Assembly: GCF_019991125.1 (NCBI RefSeq) | Contig: NZ_JAGENB010000001.1 | Location: forward strand, 930,001-994,000 | Length of the DNA: 64,000 nt | From: Phyllobacterium calauticae | GTDB taxonomy: Bacteria; Pseudomonadota; Alphaproteobacteria; Rhizobiales; Rhizobiaceae | Direction: 5' to 3' | Shown: positions 52,236 through 59,854 of the stretch, in pieces | Position numbering within the stretch: position 1 is the first letter of the stretch | How the letters are laid out: every line of letters begins with the position of its first letter | Translations under genes and position numbers: made by a program | Notes under the pieces: generated by a model | Databases searched by the model: none | The model's input: only the letters and a program-made list of their open reading frames with translations | What the model was told of the DNA's origin: nothing

Positions 52236-53420
52236 ATGCCTCTCGCACTTCTGGCGTTGACAATCAGCGCCTATGCCATCGGCACGACAGAATTCGTGAT
52301 CGTTGGCCTCCTGCCCACCGTTGCCGGCGATCTCGGCATCACCCTGCCGCTCGCCGGTCTCATCGTCAGCGTCTATGCGCTGGGTGTCACCTTCGGCGCA
52401 CCGGTTCTGACCGCCCTCACCGGCAAGATCGAGCGCAAGCCGCTCCTGCTCGGCCTGATGGCGCTTTTCATCGTCGGCAATACCGCTGCGGCGCTTTCGC
52501 CAACCTATGAACTGCTGCTCGTCGCCCGCGTGCTGAGCGCCTTCGCGCATGGCGTGTTCTTCTCGGTTGGTGCCACCATCGCCGCCGATCTGGTTGCACC
52601 CAACAAGCGCGCATCGGCCATCGCCATGATGTTCCTCGGCTTGACCGTCGCCATCGTCACCGGCGTTCCGCTTGGTACCTTCATCGGCCAGCAGCTGGGC
52701 TGGCGTGCAACATTCTGGGCGGTTGCCGGCCTTGGTGTCATCGCCTTCATCGCCATTGCCGTGCTTCTGCCTGCTACCATCGCCAAGGCCGCTCCTGCAC
52801 GCCTGATCGACCAGGTTCGCGTGCTGGGCAGCGGACGCCTGCTGCTCGCCTTTGCCATGACCGCGCTCGGCTATGGCGGGACCTTCGTTATGTTCACATT
52901 CCTTGCCCCGGTGCTGCAGGAAATCACCGGCTATGCAGGCTCGACTGTCAGTCTCATCCTCGTGCTGTACGGCCTGTCGATTGCCGTGGGCAACATGGTT
53001 GGCGGACGTGTGGCCGACGGCAACCCGGTTGGCGCGCTGGTCGTGATGTTTGCTCTGCAGGCGCTTGTGCTGGCCATCTTCACTTTCACGGCTGTCTCGC
53101 CGGTCTGGTCGCTGGTCACGCTGGCCGCCCTCGGTGCACTGTCCTTCTCCAATGTCCCCGGCCTGCAGCTTTATGTGGTGCAGCTGGCGAAGATCCACAC
53201 GCCGGAGACGGTCGACGTTGCCTCGGCACTCAACATCGCCGCATTCAACCTTGGCATTGCCGGAGGTGCCTTCCTCGGCGGCATCATCGTGGCGTCGCCC
53301 CTCGGTCTTGGCGCGACACCATGGGTCGGCGCCATTCTCGTGGTCGGCGCCCTTGGGCTGACACTCTGGAGCCAGGCGCTCGACCGGCGCGCTGCAACGC
53401 AGGTTCTTGCTGCGACCTAG
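52236..53420 (+). CDS. MFS transporter, AraJ/YdhP-like arabinose-efflux type
   Basis: A 394-residue inner-membrane protein with twelve TM helices; the loop between TM2 and TM3 contains VLTALTGKIERKPLLLG, and TM5 has LTVAIVTGVPLGTFIGQQL. This fits the DHA1-type AraJ group. The ATG at 52236 follows AAAGGA at 9 bp. A terminator follows the gene. The substrate is unknown. Confidence 0.9.
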   Translation: MPLALLALTISAYAIGTTEFVIVGLLPTVAGDLGITLPLAGLIVSVYALGVTFGAPVLTALTGKIERKPLLLGLMALFIVGNTAAALSPTYELLLVARVLSAFAHGVFFSVGATIAADLVAPNKRASAIAMMFLGLTVAIVTGVPLGTFIGQQLGWRATFWAVAGLGVIAFIAIAVLLPATIAKAAPARLIDQVRVLGSGRLLLAFAMTALGYGGTFVMFTFLAPVLQEITGYAGSTVSLILVLYGLSIAVGNMVGGRVADGNPVGALVVMFALQALVLAIFTFTAVSPVWSLVTLAALGALSFSNVPGLQLYVVQLAKIHTPETVDVASALNIAAFNLGIAGGAFLGGIIVASPLGLGATPWVGAILVVGALGLTLWSQALDRRAATQVLAAT

Positions 53421-53430
53421 AGCCTTTCCC

Positions 53431-53456
53431 CGCGGGGTGACACGCCCCGCGATTTT
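53431..53456 (+). terminator. Intrinsic terminator after the AraJ-like gene
   Basis: Arms CGCGGGG and CCCCGCG with loop TGACACG are followed by ATTTTG. The hairpin starts 10 bp after the stop. Confidence 0.75.
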
Positions 53457-53491
53457 GATACAGTCCGCATGAGATTCGCAGGGAATTGATC

Positions 53492-54790
53492 ATGCTGGCC
53501 GACATTATGTTGCCCCTGAAGCTGACATTCCGGCTGTGGCTGAGGTTCTGGCCACAGCTTTTTGCCGTCCTGCTGCTTGGGGTCATTGCATCGCATGTGC
53601 TGATGCAACTGGCCGTCGACGCTGCCTACATCAATCACTATGCGGGACTGGCCTTACTGACACTGGTGGCTCTTGCGCAGCTTGTGACAACCGTTTCCAT
53701 GATCCAGATTGTCCGGCCCGGCCTGCCGGCATTGAACGCGGCACAGGAAAACGTCGCGACGGCGGACCCGGACGATGACACGCGCCGCGGATTTTCGAGA
53801 CTGGCCGCCATGGTCTCTGTCGCGCTCATCCCGTTCTTTGCCTATTACGCCGCCTGGGGCTTTCTGGGCAATACGGTGCGGCAGTATTCACGCGCCGCGC
53901 TCGACCAGATGCCCTTCGGCGAAAGCGGCGGCAATGTGCTTGATGTGCTGGATTCGAAATGGCTGCTTCTGTCCGTTGCCATCTCCTGGGTCATCCGCAA
54001 GCTGGCAAAAACCATGAAGGAAAAGACTGGCCGTTCCATCTGGCAGATCATCATGGTGGTGTGCGAGACCAACTGGGTTTTCATCGGCCTCTACATCATC
54101 AGCCGCTGGAAGGACAGCTGGATGAAAGCCCTGAGCGAAGGCAATCTCTGGACCTACGCCAAATCCCTGCTTGCCGGTCTGCCGGAGCCGGTTGCATCGA
54201 CCCACGCCGCAGCACTCATACCCGTCGAGCAGGTTCCCGAAGCGTTCGGCACCGTCGCGATCGGCCTGTTCTTCCATGCGCTGTTACCGGTGATCTGGCT
54301 TGTGATGGTGGCCTTGGTCTATGGTTACGACGTGCGCGACGAAAAAGAACTTCTGCATCTGCACCGCCGCGTCGAACAGTTCGGCGAGCGCTACAAATCG
54401 ATCCCGAAATTCCTGCGCGACTTCGTGGAGCATTTCATTGGCGGCTACCGCTCGCGCTACCTGCCCATCGCCAACGGCGTCAAGCTGACCCTCAACGCCG
54501 GACTGCTCCTCATCCTCACGCTGATCCTCGGATATCGTTTCATTGAGTGGGCCGCCGCCTGGATGTGGCTGGGCACCGCACGGCTGATCGGCCCGCATGC
54601 GCTGGACGTCTGGCAAGCCCTTTCCAACGGTGTCAGCTTCCTGTTTGGCAGCCCCCTGCAGGATTCATCGACCGGGATACTGATCGAACCGCTGCGCATC
54701 TGCTTTCTTGCCGCAATTATGGAAACGGCATTCTCGATGCGGCGCAATCCGCAGCTAGCAGAGGCGGAACCGGTCGCTGCCAGCAGCTAG
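53492..54790 (+). CDS. Polytopic membrane protein of unknown function
   Basis: A 432-residue inner-membrane protein with about eight TM helices (e.g. FWPQLFAVLLLGVIASHVLM and AMVSVALIPFFAYYAAWGFL). No family was recognised; there are no transporter signature motifs. The ATG at 53492 follows AGGGA. Its stop is only 5 bp from that of the convergent three-gene operon, so the two may be functionally linked. Confidence 0.75.
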   Translation: MLADIMLPLKLTFRLWLRFWPQLFAVLLLGVIASHVLMQLAVDAAYINHYAGLALLTLVALAQLVTTVSMIQIVRPGLPALNAAQENVATADPDDDTRRGFSRLAAMVSVALIPFFAYYAAWGFLGNTVRQYSRAALDQMPFGESGGNVLDVLDSKWLLLSVAISWVIRKLAKTMKEKTGRSIWQIIMVVCETNWVFIGLYIISRWKDSWMKALSEGNLWTYAKSLLAGLPEPVASTHAAALIPVEQVPEAFGTVAIGLFFHALLPVIWLVMVALVYGYDVRDEKELLHLHRRVEQFGERYKSIPKFLRDFVEHFIGGYRSRYLPIANGVKLTLNAGLLLILTLILGYRFIEWAAAWMWLGTARLIGPHALDVWQALSNGVSFLFGSPLQDSSTGILIEPLRICFLAAIMETAFSMRRNPQLAEAEPVAASS

Positions 54791-54795
54791 CCCAA

Positions 54796-55371
54796 CTATT
54801 GCGGACGGGCAAAGCGCAGATAGTAGGGCCGCTCGCTGCGCATGCCGATGGTCGGTCTCAGCTCCCCAACGACATTGGCGGGGACAAGATAGGTCTCCTC
54901 GACCACCCGCCGCATGCCCTGGCTGCCCCCGGCAAAGATGGTCGAGGTGCAGGTTTCTATACCCTCGGCGGGACGCGGCAGGCCGGGCACCGAAGCTGGC
55001 GACCAGGATCGCCCGGTTGCGTCCACAAGCCTGATCGAACACATCAGCCAGAGATTTTTCAGGTCCGGATCGCCGATTTCGACCATGAAACGCGCAATGA
55101 CCGGAACGGCATTTTTCGGCAATGCCCCCGGTTTCAAGCCCTCGGTGACCGTGCGCAGCTCGATAAACTGCCAGTCGCTGCCGCCGTATCGGGCACTCTG
55201 GCCAGCCGCGACGTCAATCGGCACGACATTGTTGCTCTTTCCCATTTCCTTGACATCGCTGTACGACACGACGAACAGCGCAAGAGGAATGAGCAGCATC
55301 AGCGCCCACAGGCTGCGCCGGCGCCAGCGGCGTTCCGAAAGATCCGGCGTCTCGTCAAGCGCAAGGGTCAT
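54796..55371 (-). CDS. Membrane-anchored protein of a three-gene operon (third gene)
   Basis: A 191-residue protein with an N-terminal TM (LWALMLLIPLALFVVSYSDV) and an extracytoplasmic beta-rich domain with VPIDVAAGQSARYGGSDWQF and VPVIARFMVEIGDPDLKN. The layout is similar to the first gene of the operon. It starts at 55371, four bases after the upstream gene's stop, with GGGAAC before it. No family was recognised. Confidence 0.7.
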   Translation of the reverse strand: MTLALDETPDLSERRWRRRSLWALMLLIPLALFVVSYSDVKEMGKSNNVVPIDVAAGQSARYGGSDWQFIELRTVTEGLKPGALPKNAVPVIARFMVEIGDPDLKNLWLMCSIRLVDATGRSWSPASVPGLPRPAEGIETCTSTIFAGGSQGMRRVVEETYLVPANVVGELRPTIGMRSERPYYLRFARPQ

Positions 55372-55375
55372 GCGA

Positions 55376-55963
55376 TCAGTTCCCTGAAACAGGCACGGGT
55401 TTTGCAAGATCATAGCTGTCCGCTATCAGCGGTTGGCCGTCGTTGAACTTTCTGAAATCATCGATGGCGATGCGTGCCTCGGAATCGAGCCGTGGCGCCA
55501 TCCGGCTGGAAAGCGTGAACGTTGCCCCATTCACTTGATCCGGCAGTATCTCGAAGACAAAACGAACTTTCCTCGGCATGCCCGGATCAAGCATCGGCGG
55601 CATCTGGCTGCTCAGGGTGCCGATCCGATCGGTTTTTTCGTAATGCAGGCCCGTCGGGCCCACCCATGTCGCTGCAGCAACCGTTGTCGATGCAGTCGTT
55701 GCCGCCAATTCCGTTGTCGCCACAGCCCAAAGGCCCGATGTCGTCAGTGTCTTGCGCTGCCCGTACTGCGTGAACGCCAGTTCGCGGGAAAAATCCACCT
55801 GGTCCAGCCTGAGGTCGACCAGCCGGGTATGAACCGTTTCATGCATCTTGCCATAGGCGGGGATAGGGCCGGTCAAATCCTCGTAATGCGGCTTTGTCTG
55901 CTGCATGGCATACAGCACAATGACGGCAAGACAGACCACCAGAATATTGCCGAGCGGGCGCAT
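55376..55963 (-). CDS. Membrane-anchored protein of a three-gene operon (second gene)
   Basis: A 195-residue protein with one N-terminal TM (LGNILVVCLAVIVLYAMQQ) and a periplasmic domain with HTRLVDLRLDQVDFSRELAF and KVRFVFEILPDQVNGATFTL. It overlaps the upstream gene by 4 bp (ATGA). It has a similar size and layout to its neighbours but low visible identity. No function is known. Confidence 0.7.
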   Translation of the reverse strand: MRPLGNILVVCLAVIVLYAMQQTKPHYEDLTGPIPAYGKMHETVHTRLVDLRLDQVDFSRELAFTQYGQRKTLTTSGLWAVATTELAATTASTTVAAATWVGPTGLHYEKTDRIGTLSSQMPPMLDPGMPRKVRFVFEILPDQVNGATFTLSSRMAPRLDSEARIAIDDFRKFNDGQPLIADSYDLAKPVPVSGN

Positions 55964-56547
55964 CAGCCCTGTCCTCCGGCGAGAGCCAGACTGGCCTTGG
56001 CTGCCGTGTATGCGTTGAACCATCCGGGCATGCCATACAAATTATCGCGTTGTTTGAACTTCTCCGCCTCGATGCTGAAATCTATCCGGCCTTCGGGTAT
56101 CGCCGTTGCCGGCATCAGCCAGACATAGGCCATTTTTTCCGGCAGTCCCGGCTGGAGCGCCGGCATCAGCGCGTCATCCCGCACAAGATAGATCATCGGT
56201 TTTTCCGCCTTTGCCCCAATTCCGGGAGGCAGATGGACTGTGCTGTAGTAGCTTTTGTCCGACCGCGTTGTCCGGTTCATCAGCTCGACCTCAAGCACCA
56301 GTGCCTTCTGATCCGCCTTCGGCGTCAGACCATGGATTTTCTGATCCGTCACCCATACTTTCAGAGGCTTGATGCGCCACTTGCCGGCATCAAGCGACTG
56401 TCCGGGAAGAATTTGGCTGACGGCAGCCTGCGGCTGCGCTTCGAATACTCCGAGGGCCACGGCCACTGCGAGCGCGGCAAACGTGCCGAGGCCAGCGGTT
56501 ATCCAGGCGCGTGCCTTGCTGGGGAGATTGCGCACATAGGACCACAT
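55963..56547 (-). CDS. Membrane-anchored protein of a three-gene operon (first gene)
   Basis: A 194-residue protein with one N-terminal TM (AGLGTFAALAVAVALGVFEA) and an extracytoplasmic domain: GQSLDAGKWRIKPLKVWVTD, ALVLEVELMNRTTRSDKSY, then KMAYVWLMPATAIPEG. It resembles DUF4352-like beta-sandwich proteins by pattern only. The next two genes are tightly coupled, so all three likely form one complex. Confidence 0.7.
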   Translation of the reverse strand: MWSYVRNLPSKARAWITAGLGTFAALAVAVALGVFEAQPQAAVSQILPGQSLDAGKWRIKPLKVWVTDQKIHGLTPKADQKALVLEVELMNRTTRSDKSYYSTVHLPPGIGAKAEKPMIYLVRDDALMPALQPGLPEKMAYVWLMPATAIPEGRIDFSIEAEKFKQRDNLYGMPGWFNAYTAAKASLALAGGQG

Positions 56548-56660
56548 CGGGCGATCTTCCTCCGATCAGCGCCATGGCACGCGCTGAATTCTGAGTCGCA
56601 TTCCGTGGAACCATGCAACGGTTGCGCGCTGCATGGCAAGTCCTGACCGCATGAGGCGGG

Positions 56661-57539
56661 TCAGCGTGAGGCAGCCATGGGCAGATAGCTATGGACCAGA
56701 TCGACGACCTGCTGGTCGCGCGCTCTTGCCGTGTCGCCGCCCATCACCACCGCAACGAGCTTGCGGCCATTGTCATTCACCGATGTGACGATGTTGAAGC
56801 CGGAGGCGCGGACATAGCCTGTCTTGATGCCATCGGCACCGTTGAGCTTTGCCAGGACGCGGTTGTGGCCTTCCACCAGCCTGCCGTTGAACATGAAGTC
56901 ATGCAGCGAAAAATAGTAATATTGCTGCGGGAAATGCCGGCGCAGCGCCATGCCGAGCAGCGCCATATCGCGGGCGGTGGTGACCTGCATGGGATCGGGC
57001 AGACCCGAGGCATTGTTGAACGTCGTGCCCTTCATGCCGAGCTGCCGGGCCTTGGCCGTCATCAATGCGGCGAACTGCGGTTCAGAGCCGCCAATGGCTT
57101 CGGCAAGCGCAACGGCAACGTCATTGGCCGACTTGACCACGATCGCCTTGATCGCCGTATCCACATCAATCGACTGACCGGGCCGGAAGCCAAGCTTGCT
57201 CGGCGCCTGGGAAGCGGCGTGAGCGGAAACGGGAATGACCGTGTTCTTGGTAAGACGGCCGGATTCCAGCGCTTCGAACGTCAGATACAACGTCATCATC
57301 TTGGTCAGCGAGGCCGGGATGCGCGGAAGGTCGGCACTGGCCTGGTAAAGCACCGCACCGGTACTGCCATCGACGACAATCGACGCGGACTTTTCCGTGA
57401 TGGAAGCGGGCACGGTCGTTGCGACCGGCTGCAGCGCCGACGTGGTCGTGCAACCGCTCGCCACGCCAACAACCAGAACAAACAATGCCACACATTTTGA
57501 CATCAATGACAGAGGGTAAAAAACACGCGGCACGTTCAT
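56661..57539 (-). CDS. D-alanyl-D-alanine carboxypeptidase lipoprotein (low-molecular-weight PBP)
   Basis: A 292-residue lipoprotein with lipobox VASGC (Cys at about 30). Catalytic motifs: PASLTKMMT (Ser77, Lys80), KSANDVAVA (SxN) and DGIKTGYVR (KTG). It cleaves the terminal D-Ala of peptidoglycan pentapeptides in the periplasm. The start may be 57539 or 57503; I use the first. It stands alone, with no co-transcribed partner visible. Confidence 0.9.
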   Translation of the reverse strand: MNVPRVFYPLSLMSKCVALFVLVVGVASGCTTTSALQPVATTVPASITEKSASIVVDGSTGAVLYQASADLPRIPASLTKMMTLYLTFEALESGRLTKNTVIPVSAHAASQAPSKLGFRPGQSIDVDTAIKAIVVKSANDVAVALAEAIGGSEPQFAALMTAKARQLGMKGTTFNNASGLPDPMQVTTARDMALLGMALRRHFPQQYYYFSLHDFMFNGRLVEGHNRVLAKLNGADGIKTGYVRASGFNIVTSVNDNGRKLVAVVMGGDTARARDQQVVDLVHSYLPMAASR

Positions 57540-57679
57540 TTTGAGCGGTCTGATTTCCAAAGGTGGAGATGAATGGTTTTTAGCGCATCATTGTTAATAA
57601 TCCGCTGCTCTGCCACCCTGTTAGCGGATTTCCGCCGCCAGACCAAGCTGTGGCGTGACGGCAAATGGTCGCCGGGCCC

Positions 57680-58720
57680 TCAGGCAGTCAGAACGACCTT
57701 GACACTGCGCGATCTGTCCAGCGCCACGGCGAAGGCTTCGGGGGCCTCTTCAAGCGGGAATTCACCCGTGACAAGCCGCAATACGCCGATTTCTCCGGAG
57801 ACGATCAGTTCAACGGCTTCGTAGAATTCTTCGCCGAAACGGAACGTGCCTTTCAGGTCGAGTTCCCGCGCCATCACCGCATTGGCGGGCACCGGAATAG
57901 AGCCGCCGGGCAGGTTGCCGACCTGCACAACCGTACCGCCGCGCCGCACGGTGCGGATGGCCGAGGCAAGGCCAGCGGCCGTTCCGGAAATTTCAAAGCC
58001 GACATCGAACGGCGTCGCGACTGCCAGTTTGGCAAGCTTGTCCTCGCCTTCCGACAGGTCGAACACCCGGTCGGCACCCAGTTCAAGCGCGAATTTCAGC
58101 GGAGCGGCGGCGAGATCGACCATCGCGACGGATTCCGCACCGGCATGTTTCAGCGCCAGAAGGGTGAGAAGCCCGATCGGACCCGCACCGAATATGATGG
58201 CTGAATGCCCTTTGACGTGTCCCGCCCGCCGCACCGCGTGCAGGCACACCGCAAGCGGTTCGGCCAGCGCCGCCGCCTGAAACGGGAAATCCCTGGGCAC
58301 CTTCACGCATTGCGCCGGCGTTGCATCAAAAAAACTGGCAAAGCCGCCCTGCATGTGCGGCGTCTTCGATGCCGAGCCCATGAAATAAATATTCTCGCAC
58401 AGGTTGGCGCGTCCCTCGTGGCAGTAGGCACAGGTGCCGCACCAGCGCGACGGGTTGACCGCGACACGGTCGCCAATGCTCAGCCCCGTGACTTCAGACC
58501 CCAGCTGCATCACCTCCCCCGCCACTTCGTGACCGAGGATCAGCGGCGATGTCACGACGAAATCGCCGGTCCTCGCATGACGGAAATAGTGCATGTCCGA
58601 GCCGCAAATGCCGCCTGCGCCGAAGCGGATGCGCACCATATTGGGCTTCAGCGCGGAGAGCGTATGTTCCGCCATACGCAAATCCTCCGGGCCGAAAAGG
58701 GTGGCAGCAATTGTCTTCAT
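57680..58720 (-). CDS. idnD: L-idonate 5-dehydrogenase-like zinc dehydrogenase
   Basis: A 346-residue medium-chain dehydrogenase with catalytic zinc ligands in GICGSDMHYF and GHEVAG, structural zinc cysteines CGTCAYCHEGRANLC, and NAD-binding FGAGPIGLLTL. The pattern is that of L-idonate 5-dehydrogenase, which oxidises L-idonate to 5-ketogluconate. The start at 58720 (MKTIAATLFGP) is used; the frame runs 41 codons further up without a signal. No idonate kinase or transporter is adjacent, so the name rests on overall similarity. Confidence 0.75.
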   Translation of the reverse strand: MKTIAATLFGPEDLRMAEHTLSALKPNMVRIRFGAGGICGSDMHYFRHARTGDFVVTSPLILGHEVAGEVMQLGSEVTGLSIGDRVAVNPSRWCGTCAYCHEGRANLCENIYFMGSASKTPHMQGGFASFFDATPAQCVKVPRDFPFQAAALAEPLAVCLHAVRRAGHVKGHSAIIFGAGPIGLLTLLALKHAGAESVAMVDLAAAPLKFALELGADRVFDLSEGEDKLAKLAVATPFDVGFEISGTAAGLASAIRTVRRGGTVVQVGNLPGGSIPVPANAVMARELDLKGTFRFGEEFYEAVELIVSGEIGVLRLVTGEFPLEEAPEAFAVALDRSRSVKVVLTA

Positions 58721-58975
58721 GTGATCCGTCCCGAAATGGTGATAACGGCGATCGTATCGAGAAAATGGCGGACAAACAACACGCGCGGATTGATCGGGAC
58801 CGGGAGCATCCGCAGCGGCCGCCAGCGGCCGGGGAGCGTCCAAAAATCGCCCTGCAGACCTGTGGAAACGGCATTTGTTACAGAGTGTTGCGGAAAGTGA
58901 TTGCCGGGGAAGCCGCCGAACAGGCTATGAGAAGAGATTAACAGGCCGTAAACGGTCGCTCAGAACTGGTGGACA

Positions 58976-59782
58976 ATGGTTTCAAACATTCGATTGCTGC
59001 GCCCGCTCGCCTGCCTCGGTCTGGTACTGAGCCTGGCAGCTTGCACCACGGCCAACCCGACATTGCCGACCAGCACAGCGTCGATTCCTGTTCCTGAGAC
59101 TGCACCGCGCACCACCGCGCTGACCGTGACCGGCGCGCCTGTACAGATGGCCTATGCCGGCCCCGCGGCCAACCCGGCCGCCCTCGCAACCGCCAATGCC
59201 ACGGCGCAGGTTGCCCCGGCCGAGACAGCTAAAATTGCCGCACCGGCAAAGAAAGAGACCTACGGCCCGCGGGTCGACAATCTGATTTCACAATATTCTG
59301 CCGCCTATGCGGTGCCGGAAGCGCTGGTGCGCCGTGTTGTCCACCGCGAAAGCCGTGGCCGTCCGGAAGCCCGCAACGGCAAGTATTGGGGCTTGATGCA
59401 GATTCTGCCGTCCACCGCCCGCGCCATGGGGCACAACGGCACGCCAAAGGACCTGCTCGATGCGGAAACCAACCTCAAATACGGCGTGAAATACCTGGCC
59501 GGTGCCTACAAGGTTGCCGACCGCAATTTTGACCGCGCTGTTCGCCTCTATGCCAGCGGCTATTATTATCAGGCCAAGCGCAAGGGCATGCTGGATGAAA
59601 CCGGCCTGAAGGGCGGCACCACGCCTGTCCAGTCCACGCAGATTGCTTCGCTGCCCATGGCACCTGTGCCCGCAATCAGCCAGCCGGCCGCGACGGTGCA
59701 GACGGTGGCCTATGCGCCGGACCCGGCTCCCGTGCGTCCCGGCTTTATCGCCATTCCGGCTGATCGCCCTTACGGGCTATAA
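58976..59782 (+). CDS. Lytic transglycosylase lipoprotein (SLT domain)
   Basis: A 268-residue outer-membrane lipoprotein with lipobox LSLAAC (Cys23), an Ala/Pro/Thr-rich linker to about residue 95, and an SLT domain with catalytic Glu in VVHRESRGRPEARNG, then YWGLMQILPSTARAMG. It cleaves glycan strands to 1,6-anhydro ends in the periplasm. The C-terminal tail is Pro/Ala-rich. It is followed by the DUF2339 gene 72 bp downstream. Confidence 0.9.
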   Translation: MVSNIRLLRPLACLGLVLSLAACTTANPTLPTSTASIPVPETAPRTTALTVTGAPVQMAYAGPAANPAALATANATAQVAPAETAKIAAPAKKETYGPRVDNLISQYSAAYAVPEALVRRVVHRESRGRPEARNGKYWGLMQILPSTARAMGHNGTPKDLLDAETNLKYGVKYLAGAYKVADRNFDRAVRLYASGYYYQAKRKGMLDETGLKGGTTPVQSTQIASLPMAPVPAISQPAATVQTVAYAPDPAPVRPGFIAIPADRPYGL

Positions 59783-59829
59783 ACCCCACTTATCAACGCC
59801 TAGTTGAATAATGAGCCGATTCATGGCGT

Positions 59830-59853
59830 TGTGTGCTCAATCTGGAGCACACA
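59830..59853 (+). promoter_or_regulatory. RBS-sequestering hairpin upstream of the DUF2339 gene
   Basis: TGTGTGCTC (59830-59838) and GAGCACACA (59845-59853) form a perfect 9-bp stem with a 6-nt loop. The right arm contains most of the GGAG ribosome-binding site of the ATG at 59855, so translation could depend on melting this structure. It could also be a terminator for the upstream transglycosylase gene, but no U-tract follows. Confidence 0.55.
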
Positions 59854-59854
59854 C

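Noticed and set aside
52221-53198. 325-codon minus-strand frame opposite the AraJ-like MFS gene
   Set aside because: The product is Asp/Gly/His/Gln/Arg-rich (typical of antisense to MFS helices) and lacks a ribosome-binding site.
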